Of a stretch of 64,000 nt of DNA, positions 1 to 11,200 are shown piece by piece. Position 1 is the stretch's first letter. Every line of letters begins with the position of its first letter. The position numbers and the translations under genes are program-made. This DNA comes from Aspidiotus rigidus (lineage: Eukaryota > Arthropoda > Insecta > Hemiptera > Diaspididae): positions 1,364,001 through 1,428,000 of the forward strand of contig JAVHKY010000040.1 in assembly GCA_035079385.1 (NCBI GenBank). The letters run 5' to 3'. The notes under the pieces are model-generated. The model ran no database searches and was not told the origin of the DNA. It was given only the letters and a program-made list of their open reading frames with translations.

Positions 1-857
1 CCATCACAGACTTCGAGCTCATTATTTTGTGTTATTAGAGAGCTACATTTTTTTCTATAGCCTCCGCCCTCTCTCCGCCGAGTTCTCACTTCATATTGAA
101 AGAACTCCGCATCTCCACTTTAAAACCTCATTTGGAAAATTATCAGAGTTGCACTCTTATTCAAGTCAGAGACAAATAAAACCATAAAACTTCAAATATT
201 CTTAATCGTTATAATCATGTAGAATGAATAATTCGTCTTCCAGACATTCTTTATTGTGGTGAATACGTTTTTCGAGTATTAGGTACAATCTCAACACAAA
301 ATATTATAAGTAGCCTGATAAGTATAACTTGTATCATTAATATAAATCAACTTCACATTGAGATAGTAACATTCAATCTGATAATAAGACTTTTTAAATA
401 AACGTATTCTGAAACTGAAGCTAGGTACGTATTCGTAATATTATTAGGTATATGATTGGAGTTCTCAAAAGAACAACTAAATTCGCCAATAAATCGACAG
501 AACAAATGAGAAAATACGACAACTATGTTCCTATCGATAGAACTTTTATTTTCAAGAACCAATTGAAGGTGTTGAAATAAACAAGAAAAGTAATAGGTAG
601 TTCTATAATAACTGATGTGTAGAGAAATTAAAAGTAGTAAGCAGATGTTTTTCGCGTGAGAATGAGAAGAAGGACCCAGAAATAAATAAAATAAATATTT
701 TGATCAAAAATAACAAGTAGAGAAAAGGTTATCTTAAGTACGTCTAAACCAAATAAATGCTATCAACCTTGACGGTGTTCGTGACGGGGACCATTTGAAT
801 TTCTTACAAAAAAATTATTGACATCAGCTTAGCTGATACCTGATACTGTTGGCATGA
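1..857. other. 3' flank of the thioesterase gene, no gene seen
   Basis: AT-rich sequence downstream of the minus-strand thioesterase stop codon. It probably holds that gene's 3' UTR; an AATAAA-type signal is possible on the minus strand near 546-551. No coding exon, RNA gene or clear repeat is recognisable. Confidence 0.4.
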
Positions 858-1926
<1,069 letters not shown>

Positions 1927-2185
1927 TTCGGTTGAATAAAATGAGAGCTGATGATTCCGTATTACTGATGATTCAAATCAACATAAAAACATTGATGTAC
2001 GATTTCCAAGAGAACAAACGATTCTTAATAGTTCATCATAACTGAAAAGAATAGGAAAGATTCTAAACGCAATGATCATTTACGCAAATCGAATGAATTG
2101 ACCGAGTTAATTTGAGACGAGATCAAGTTCTAATGATAAGAGCAAAAACGCAAGAAAACGAGATTTTGTTTGATAAACAATAGAA

Positions 2186-2318
2186 CTGCCGTACAAAGTA
2201 GAATTGACGTATATCCATATTGACGATCTGCGAAAAAGGTTATTTTTTCCATATGTTAAGGATATCTTTTTTGCAGATCGTCAATATGGATATACGTCAA
2301 TTCCACTTTGTACGGCAG
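2186..2318. repeat. foldback hairpin element, family H1 copy 1
   Basis: Two arms of about 50 bases, starting CTGCCGTACAAAGTAGAATT and ending with its complement, around a short loop. The same family recurs, inverted arms included, at 41210-41350. This copy lies about 260 bp upstream of the thioesterase start codon, so it may overlap its promoter. Confidence 0.8.
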
Positions 2319-2498
2319 CAGAACTTCACCTTGCCCCCTTCCAGCAATACTACGAGGAAAATGTGAAAAGGGCTCCCGTTCCCAGGGAAAATAAAAGAAA
2401 ATAATATACCTTGTCATTGTACGTCATATTTTTGGGGTAGGTAGAACTTAGCTTATGGCTTTCGGCTCTTTCTTTCTTCACGTTGCATTTGCTTAAAC

Positions 2499-3312
2499 CA
2501 AGGGTGGTGAGCTTAAGTTTTATTCAAGTTTTAAGCCGTAAATAAGCTAAAGCGAAACGATTTTTCATTCGCTTAATTAAGCGACTTAGAAAGCGAAACG
2601 ATTTTCATTCGCTTAATTAGGCGACTTGATAAGCAAAACGATTTTCAAAACTTAGAAAAGGCAAAAACATATTTTTTCTGACAAAAAAAACATGAAGCGA
2701 TTCAGCTCAAACTGATGAGAAGTCTTAATTAAGTTTTAAGGGTATGCTCTACCTAGTCACTCACACGTAGACACATACAAAATATGTATCACATGTTACG
2801 ATTTTTGCTCCGAGATAACTGATTAAGTAAAGTATGAAATATCTTGAAACTTTGTATTTATGTAGACAAAACTTGGGAAAATACTGCTAACTGGTTCACA
2901 CGAACTAATTTTGTTCATTAATTGGAATTCAAAGATTCAAATATGGCCCCTTCAGACGTAAGTTCAAACGTTTCACTGAAGATATCATTCATGAATATTT
3001 CGCGATCTGTCAACTAATTAGTCGTATTTTCCTCAACTTCAAGAATAAATTACACCACGTTCCTAATCACTTTGTGCATTATTCCAAATGCCCCATTATT
3101 CGATATGTAATCTCTGGGCAAAAATCACTACCCGGAACCCACAATTTTGTGTAATACACGTGTATTTTCTGTGTGTGAGTGACAAGGTAGAGCATACCCT
3201 TAAGTTGAAACTCCTAAGTCTTAAATAAGCCTTAAGCTTGAGCGAAAAGAAATTCTATCTCAAGTTTAAGCCTTAAGCTCAAGCCCTAAAATCAAATCGC
3301 TTACCACCCTTG
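2499..3312. mobile_element. hAT-like MITE with 8-bp target duplication
   Basis: Terminal inverted repeats CAAGGGTGGTGAGC and GCTTACCACCCTTG are flanked by a perfect 8-bp duplication GCTTAAAC (2491-2498 and 3313-3320). Eight-base duplications are the hAT signature. The left arm carries two to three tandem copies of a unit of about 40 bases containing GCGAAACGATTTTCATTCGC. No transposase is encoded. A TTAA-flanked element (2740-3199) sits inside it. Confidence 0.88.
2740..3199. mobile_element. TTAA-flanked (piggyBac-type) MITE nested in the hAT MITE
   Basis: Inverted ends GGGTATGCTCTACC and GGTAGAGCATACCC are each bordered by TTAA (2736-2739 and 3200-3203), the target-site duplication of piggyBac elements. 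It is 460 bp with no coding capacity. Its right end recurs at 4950-5058. Confidence 0.75.
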
Positions 3313-3332
3313 GCTTAAACTAAAAGCCAATT

Positions 3333-3391
3333 GAGGACCTATCTGTATAAAGGGCGTCCGTCGGACAGACGCCCTTTTTGCGGAGACCTCG
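3333..3391. repeat. GGGCGTCCG hairpin, degenerate copy
   Basis: Short inverted repeat, AAAGGGCGTCCG facing its complement with almost no loop, flanked by GAGGACCT and AGACCTC. Related to the hairpins at 16411-16484, 17040-17121 and 63751-63825. Confidence 0.55.
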
Positions 3392-3587
3392 ATTTTGCGT
3401 TTCAGATCATAAACTATCTTTTATAATTTTTTTTTTTTTTTTTAACCCACAATTTTTTCCATCTTAGCAAGAAGGGCGTCCGTTGTCATATTTTCAATGA
3501 TCTCTACTTTGTTCGTAACAGATAGACCGAGCATAGCAATGAATCTTCGAACGGAGGACATGATAAGAATACTCGTACACGTAAGAT

Positions 3588-4319
3588 GGTGCAACTTTAG
3601 TATGCGGTCTACCGCGAAAATCCGGTCAGATTTCATTTTAGTGTGCGGTCTACCTGAAAATTGTAAAGAGGTATGCGGCCTACCGTAATTGACAAAGACG
3701 AACAGTACCATGTTCACATAAATTTGGAATTATATTCATGCATACATAAGTAGCAACCACAAGGATGTTGTCAGACATGCGAATAAAAATTTTACAAGCT
3801 ATCACGAGGATATTGTCAGACATGTAAATTGAACGTTGATCATCGGTAGACAGTCCGAATACCGCGCAGAAATGCTAAAAAGAGGTCGTCGTCGTGTTTA
3901 CTCATCGCGTGCCAACACACATGGTCAAAAGGTGACTGTAAGTGTTGTTCCGGTACTCCCCGCATTTTCTTCAGTATTTTAATTTTGGCATCAAGCCAAG
4001 ATCGCTCGATACCCTGTGTGTGAGCACCAGAGTCAGGGCCCACAAAATTCTCCTGGTGATTCACTGTCTTGTGTTGGAAGCCGAGAGAGTTGAGGCACCT
4101 ATAAGCCGGCCATTCATCAGAGTGAATCACTGACCCTGTTGCACATTCACGTTGAATGATGGGAACGAGGGTGGCTTTGTCGCGGCGTTTCACTCAAAAT
4201 CTGTTCACCTTATTTTACCATACATACGATAACACGTTCTGTACGGTAGACCGCATATTATATACTGGTAGACTACATTTTACACGAAAATCGGGTAGAC
4301 CGCATACTGAAGTTGGACC
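3588..4319 (-). mobile_element. Merlin-superfamily DNA transposon, internally deleted
   Basis: Inverted ends beginning GGTGCAACTTTAGTATGCGG and, on the other strand, GGTCCAACTTCAGTATGCGG, flanked by a perfect 8-bp duplication CGTAAGAT (3580-3587 and 4320-4327). The motif TATGCGGTCTACC is repeated again just inside both ends. The 8-bp duplication and an IS1595/ISXO2-like transposase fragment identify Merlin. At 732 bp it is too short for a full transposase. Confidence 0.87.
3840..4193 (-). pseudogene. Merlin (IS1595/ISXO2-like) transposase, C-terminal part
   Basis: A 117-residue open frame matching the C-terminal half of DDE transposases of the ISXO2-like type. It shows HSDEWPAY (the second catalytic Asp, near residue 21), HKTVNHQENFV and GAHTQGIERSW (the third catalytic residue, Glu). 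The region carrying the first Asp is missing, as is about half of a normal Merlin transposase of roughly 280-300 residues, so it cannot be active. It lies inside the Merlin ends described at 3588-4319. Confidence 0.88.
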
Positions 4320-4949
4320 CGTAAGATTGTTAAGAAAATAAGGGGGACTGGACCTTGCTTACAAGTTTGATGAGCGGCGCGGGTGTACGGTGCGTTTCAC
4401 TGCTCCGCGCGTTCACCCGCGTTACCTTCATTGAGGTCCAGGCCCCCTTATTTTCTTATCATGTCTTCCGTTCAACACATTGCACACGCTTATATGGCCG
4501 ATGCTCGGTCTATCTATTGTATGGTCGAAGGCATAAAGTTATTGTTTGTGTCTCCGAGACTATTATCAGTATTCAGCTGTTGTGTGAGCACAGAATATAC
4601 GCAGATATTCTTATGTGTGTGTACAGAACGAATTCGTCACGTTTCTACACCGTTTTCCGTTCTCAAAGATATTTTTTGTGCCGTCGAGTAGTGTAGTTCT
4701 ATGGAAAAAGGACATTTTTAAGGTCTTTTAAATCGCGTATTTTCTCGGGTTAACTTCATTACACTTTTTCGTAAAATTTTTTCACGAAAATATAGTTGAA
4801 GAATCATTACAAATTCTATATAAATTTTGGCATACACAATATCATTTTCTATATTTTCTATCGTTGGCAAACTTTAAATTGCATTTTGGGAAACCGTGAT
4901 ACGACGAAAATTGCCCTTTTTCCGGCTAGCCCTTCAAATATTTTGTACC

Positions 4950-5058
4950 TTATTCAGTATGTTGTCATTGGGCAAAAATCGCTACCCACAACACACAAGT
5001 TTGTGTAATGCACGTGTATTTTCTATGTGTGTGAGTGGCTAGGTTTAGTGCATACCCT
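4950..5058. repeat. right-end fragment of the TTAA element
   Basis: Closely matches 3097-3199: both contain GGGCAAAAATC, then CACGTGTATTTTCT, a GTGTGTGAGTG run and end at GCATACCC. Only the right end is present, and the TTAA after it is lost. Confidence 0.65.
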
Positions 5059-5294
5059 CAAAGAAGGTCCAAAACATTAAGAAAAGAAAAAAGAAAATGT
5101 TGAAATACGCGAGGTACAAAATCAAGGTCACAAATAAGTGGTTACCGCGTACTTTCCAAAACTTTTTCAAATTCGATTTATGTATTTTTGTGTTAACAAT
5201 CTATGCACCGTGATTATATTTTACTGAAATAACTTCAAAACGCTCGTCTGACTCATCTCATAAGTTCTTTCATCTTTCTCCGAGAAATTTTTGT

Positions 5295-8200
5295 ATGGAA
5301 AACAAAGAAAATCCCCCATCTCCAACCACTAATGTCACCAGTTCGAATCATGCGATCAATCCATCTACCATCACTGATGAGAAGAAATCGATTCAATCAC
5401 TGCAAGCAATAGTGGATGCTCAAAAAACAAATTTGAAACGAACTTATTATGATCCTATCGTGGTACCTGGAGAGGTGGTTGACATACCGCTTGTGGAAGA
5501 GGTGGAAGAAAAAGCGGCTGAAGAAGTCGATGCAAAACTAACTGAAGAAGAAAAAATTGAAAGTAAAGTTCCCCAAGTACATAATTTACAGATGGTGTTT
5601 GATGTACGAAATAAATTCTAAATTGCGCAAGTTTTGTCGTTCGGTACATTTAAGAAAAAGTAGGGAAACTAAAAAGAAATGAGAGGCAGAGAAAAACTCT
5701 GAACTCGAATTTCAGAAACACGTAAAATCATCACCTAGGTACCTGCGATGACTACAATCTTGGTATTTTTAATAATTGTGCAGAGCATGGTCTCGGTGTG
5801 CGTCATTTTCACGTATTCATGGCTGGTCTGGCTATCGCAATAATTTATATACTTCGTTTCAATATATCGGTCGCCATTGTCGCCATGACTGTTATACCAC
5901 CAGACGAAGTACGTATGTTAACATAATTAATTACAATATTGTGCTACGTATTTAGAGTCGCTCTATTTTTCTCTCTCTTTAGACCCCAGTGGTTCCAACG
6001 ACACCAGCACCACCGCCCCCACCACCACCACCACCACCACCTCCACCTCCACCTCCACCTCCACCGCCACCTCCACCCGTAAGTATATGCCGTTTGAGAA
6101 TTTTTTCAGACGTTCAAATCTTGTATGGTTCGTTTGTTATTCCTACAGGAACCGGCCAATGGAACCCTATCAAGAATGATCACATATGTGGGTGAACCAA
6201 ATCACGTAAGTTGACCTAATTATAAATAAACCATATCTCATCAGTTTGGTTGAAAAAGTCTTATCTTATTCCTTCAATATTCAGCGGATACCGATTTATG
6301 CGTGGACTGAAGCTCAGAAGGGCCTGATTCTAAGCTCGTTTTTCTGGGGCTATCCGATCTTGCAGCTGATCATGGGTAATGTAGCTGAAAAATATGGATC
6401 CCAAAAAATTTTAACTGTATCGATGGCATCAGCGGGTTTGCTCACTGTACTAACTCCTTATTTTTCATCGTACGGTTTTGGACTGGAGATTATGTGTGCC
6501 CTTCGCGTACTTCAAGGACTATCGCAAGTGAGATTATCATCAGTTCGTTAAATAATCAAACTGTAATTGGGAGTGATATTTCATGAGAAGAAAGAAGATT
6601 GGGTTAGATTTCGCAACATCCTTCATAACAACCAATATTTTGCGAACAGGGCTCGTTTTACCCTTGCGTAATGGTTCTGCTCACAAAGTGGTTTCCACCT
6701 CTGGAACGCAATCGAGCGATGGCCCTTGCCTACAGCGGTGAATATTGATTCAAATTTTTCTATTCTTGTGGAGAATATCATTTAATAATATTTTACAACG
6801 GAATACCCCATGATTTTTATACTTAGGTATTTCTTGTAATTTCTGTCGATAGGAAGCCACGTAGGTACGTTGATTGCGTTTCCTTTATCCGGATACTTGG
6901 CAGCGACTAAATACGGTTGGCCAAGCATATTTTTCGTGACTGGTAGCTTCGGAATTTTTTGGGCGTTGGTATGGTCATATATCGGGGCGAGTTCACCTAG
7001 TCGACATCTTTTCATATCAAAAAAAGAATTGCATTACATCGAGAAAACTCAAGTCCATCTTTCTACAGGAGAAAAGGTTTGTAAAATTGAGTAAGCTAAA
7101 TTTAAGTTGATGTAAAAATATGGGAATGATATCTCTGTGCAATGACTTGAAGTTCTTAGATCTACAGCAGGACGATTGTGAGAGTGAGAGGGAATGTACC
7201 TTGTGTTAGCTTATTCTATTTCACATTAAATTGATATTACAAATTCACACAGGTCGCCTACCTACCTTTTTTTTTTTTACAGTTCCTATATCTATCAAAG
7301 ATTTCTAATGTCGCCTCATCCATCTTTACCCACCTTCAGGGTCCATTTACATAAAGCCGCACAACATTACAATTGCAACAACAGCTTGAAACCACATTCA
7401 CCACCTTCCGATGGGCGAAAATTCAATACTGTTCCTTAGGCCTACCTTTGTAGAAAGTCTACAATATGCTTACTTACTGGTACACCAACTTATTATCTTT
7501 TCATAAATGACATCACATAGATAAATTTTATAACCGCGGAAAAGTGACTTAGTGCTTAGAGAATGGAAAAGGCAAGATATTATTAGCTCACAGTACGTAA
7601 GAATATGGTTCAATTATTTACGCGGAACTGAAATTGTTTTTATCGAAATTTGTTTTTTCGCAAAGTTGCGGCATCCGATGAGTAAGAATTGTGATCGATT
7701 ACGACTGAACTACATTCATAGGCGCCAACTTCGGGGGGGGGGACGACACTTTTTGCCCTCCCAGTAATTTCTCTGGAGGGGCGTTGCCCCTCAATAATTT
7801 GACCCCCAAAAAATGAATTTTATTAATTTGTGGATTGAATTACCAGAAAATAAACTATAAACCTTTTTTAAATGTTTGTTGCTCCCCCAATAATTTTCCA
7901 AAGTCGGCGCCTCTGACTACATTATTTCAATGAATGCAAATCTAATCTACTTGGTTTCTGATAATATCTGCGCGTTTCCATTGGATCACACTCTTTTCTA
8001 AAATATCTGAAAAAATTTGAGAGTGAAATATTTCAATCTAAGTATTCGCAACTATTTTAAAAGGTATTGCAGGGGTCATCACAGATCGTGGATCAGAAAA
8101 TTGTTTCCAATGATCAGAATCACCAGGATCTGGAATGAAAACATGAATTGGATACGGATGCCGGTCGCGAAAATTTTGATCCGTGATTCATCTTTTCCTT

Positions 8201-11200
8201 TGTTTTCTTTGTTATCTTCTTGAAAGGGTCAGAGGCTAATGATCTCTAAATTATTTCGGATCAAAACGCGCGGGGAAAAAATTATCTGAATCATACGGAT
8301 CACAAATCGCCAATTCGTGATCTGCGATCTAATCCGCGCCCAGCCCTGCCCTAGATAATTATTTTTAACAGGGAACCTGTTTTATCGGAGAGTATTTTGA
8401 AGAAAAATGCCGGGCGCCGGGGGGTAGAACGTGGGACTTGGAAAAATTTCTTCCTCCGAGCCTATATGATAGAAGGTGTTTCAGGCTAGTTTAGTGTATA
8501 TGCTGTAGCAGTAGTACATTTAGGTAACCAGTACATTTGGGTTTTCACGCGTTCACCGTGTTACAAGCGAGTTTTTTTCGGCTGGCCACCAAAGAAGGGC
8601 AAGGTTGAAAAAATTGTTTTCTCATCTTCACGCTTACGCTAATTTCAAAAATCTTACTTTGGGGTTCAAATCCTACCAACTCCACTTTTTTTTTTTTTTC
8701 TTTCTTTTTCAGTTTTCTTAAGTGTTTTTTTCTTCTAATTTTCATTCGTAGGTACCCTTTTAATTTTATTTTTCTACAGAAGAAACCATTAGAAATTAAT
8801 AGAATCAACAGGTCAATTGGACCAAGAGAGAAAGCATAAATATATTGATAGAATCAATATTTGAGTTAGACTAAGGAAGAAACCATAAAAAGATTGATAG
8901 AATCAACATGTTTCAATTAGACTAAGAAAGAAACCATGAAAAATTGATAGAATCAAAATTTGAATTAGACTCAAGGAGAAATTATAAATAAATTGATAGA
9001 ATCAACATTTGAGTTAGACGAAGGAAGAAACCATAACAAAATTGATAGAATCAATATGTTTCAATTACACTAAGAAAGAAATCTTGAAAAATTGATAGGA
9101 TCAAAATTTGAATTAGACTCAATAAGGAGAAATCATAAATAAATTAGTAGATTCAACATTTGAGTTAGACCAAGCAAGACATACAAAAATTGATGGAATC
9201 AATATGTTATCCTCCTCGAAACGCTACGATTTTCATCAGGCAGTATTTGATGCGAAAGCGATACGCTTTGATTTCGCTTCGAATGTGGACAAACACCATC
9301 CGCGTTGAAATGCTACAACTTTTATCTGATAGTATTCGGTTCATGTACGAAATATACTCGAACGTCTTTTATTGCGTGCGAATAAAATATTATTACCATT
9401 GTCCCATGAAAATGCGATAATAGAAGTATGTACTGCCTATTGGTGGCTGCATATTTATCTGTCATAATGACATTCATTGCCATACGTCGTCCTACCTATC
9501 TCGGAAATAATGGTCTTCTCTTTCAAGCGTGCTTCGTGGTCGAGCGGTAAGAGTCGCGGTAAAATGCCGTGCATTTCGCAGCCACGTGCAGGGCCGGACT
9601 GGCTGACTTTGAGGCCCTCGGGGATTTCTATCTGGAGGCCCTTATTTTATCTTATTTTATTCTAAAGTATGTGTACCTACCTACTTATGTTACATAAATA
9701 GGTACAACATACAAATACTGTTGCTCCTACTTAAGGAAAACAGAATGAATAAAGTCTAGAAAATTCTCATTACAAAATTTTGGAAGATAGAAATGGCCAA
9801 ATGCACGTGGCCCACGTGCTACGTGCATTTCGCCCATATACGTATATGACGCGACAGAATGAAAAACATGCTTCCTGCGAAACGCGTAAACAAAAAGCAC
9901 GCTAAAAACCTAAATGTACTGGCGACGTAAATGTACTACAACATTATATATTATTGTATATCAAGCCTAGTATAAGAAAGGCTAAAATTCAAAATTTTTT
10001 AGGCTAGTCATTATAGGCCTAGAAGTATAGTATATTAGGCCTAGTATAATGAAGGCTGAAGTTTGAAATTCCTAGTATAACGAAGGCAAGCTATGTAGGA
10101 GTCAGAATATACAATAGTGACGCCCATAAAACAGGTTCTCTGTTTGCCTCAATTAACAAGGTTAATGAAGGCAACTCCGAGCGACTCACAAAGTGTTTAG
10201 CTCGACTGTGAGTGTGAGAGCAAAACATGAAGCTTGTAATGCTGATTGGTTACCTGCGAGTACAGTTGCAGGTTGCAGTTACAACCAGTTACTGCCAGAA
10301 AAGTAAGGTTCACCTTGTATATTCAAAATAACGATCTAAAGAAAAGAGTTCTCAAGAAAAGTGGCGAGAATAACGTTTTTGCCGCTTATCCGGAAATACT
10401 TTTTCGGTTCACATGAATAAAAACGCATTCCTTCAGTGCTTTGTTGTAGGACGCGAAGACGCATTTTTTACTTTAGAGCTAAGGCACTATAGTACGATAG
10501 GTATGCTAGACTGATAACACGGAGACGACTTTTAGGCTAGAAGGTAGGAATACGGCTCGTGTAACGTCACGCGACAGCGAATGTAACCGATGGGTACCGA
10601 CGACACTCGTCAGTTCCCCGACGTTACGTGAAACGTGTTTGTACCTTGTAACCTAAACGTCGTCTCCGTGTTATCAGTCCAGCATACCTATCGTACTATA
10701 GTACCTTATTAGAGCTCAAAGAGTTAGGTTGCGCGCATGCGCATATTCTGTATACGTCGAACATTTTGATGGTCGCGGAAGAAAATGATCTTTTAATAAT
10801 TTTAAATACAACACTCGAATTTTTCCTTGTGTTTATCAATTGTAAGAAAAATTACAATTTTGTTATTCTATGTGCGTGTCCATCATCAATGTTATGATGC
10901 TCTAATAAAGAAGTGAAAATTTTAATTATAGATCACCTCGCGTTCGCGTTTTTATTCATGTGAACCGAAAAATAGCGTACGCCACTCGCGCTGTATGGCG
11001 GCCCTCGCCGCGGCTCGGGTCGCCAAAGCGCTCGTATAACAATCGCTCTCCTCCATCCCTTATAGCGTAATATACTTTATTTTTACTTACATGAGTTATA
11101 GAAATTGTACCTTTCGTTATATTTGTTGCTCCCCATATTCTTTGGTCGAACATACAATTAATTTTTTGAAAACATTAGGTAGGTACCTAAGTATATTCAA

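Larger units (their letters stand above)
3512..4530. mobile_element. MITE family M1, copy A, split by a Merlin element
   Basis: Left part (3512-3587) and right part (4320-4530) are the two pieces of a palindromic MITE of about 270 bp, recognised by CAGATAGACCGAGCAT on the left, the internal AAATAAGGGGGACTGGACC block and TCGGTCTATCTATTGTATGG on the right. The Merlin element 3588-4319 separates them. The outer ends are degraded, so no target duplication of the MITE itself is visible here. Confidence 0.8.

Noticed and set aside
353..562. 69-codon minus-strand open frame
   Set aside because: Lies in the likely 3' UTR of the thioesterase gene and shows no motif.
4355..4696. 100-113-codon open frames with the start MLTSLMSGAGVRCVSLLRAF, also at 15067, 19359 and 44924
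   Set aside because: They recur only because the M1 MITE recurs; the frame runs through a palindromic non-coding element and changes at its ends.
8620..8700. tRNA-like B box GGTTCAAATCC followed by a T run
   Set aside because: The upstream 70 bases do not fold as tRNA arms and no good A box is present.
8781..9210. CRISPR-like regular repeats
   Set aside because: Repeats are directly adjacent and degenerate with no unique spacers, in a eukaryotic intron; it is a minisatellite.
9525..9600. tRNA-like A box (GTGGTCGAGCGGTAAGAG)
   Set aside because: No B box at the right distance and no cloverleaf can be drawn; at best a tRNA-derived SINE relic.
9588..9660. CAGGGCCGGACTGG as a hAT element start
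   Set aside because: No matching inverted end or target duplication could be found downstream.
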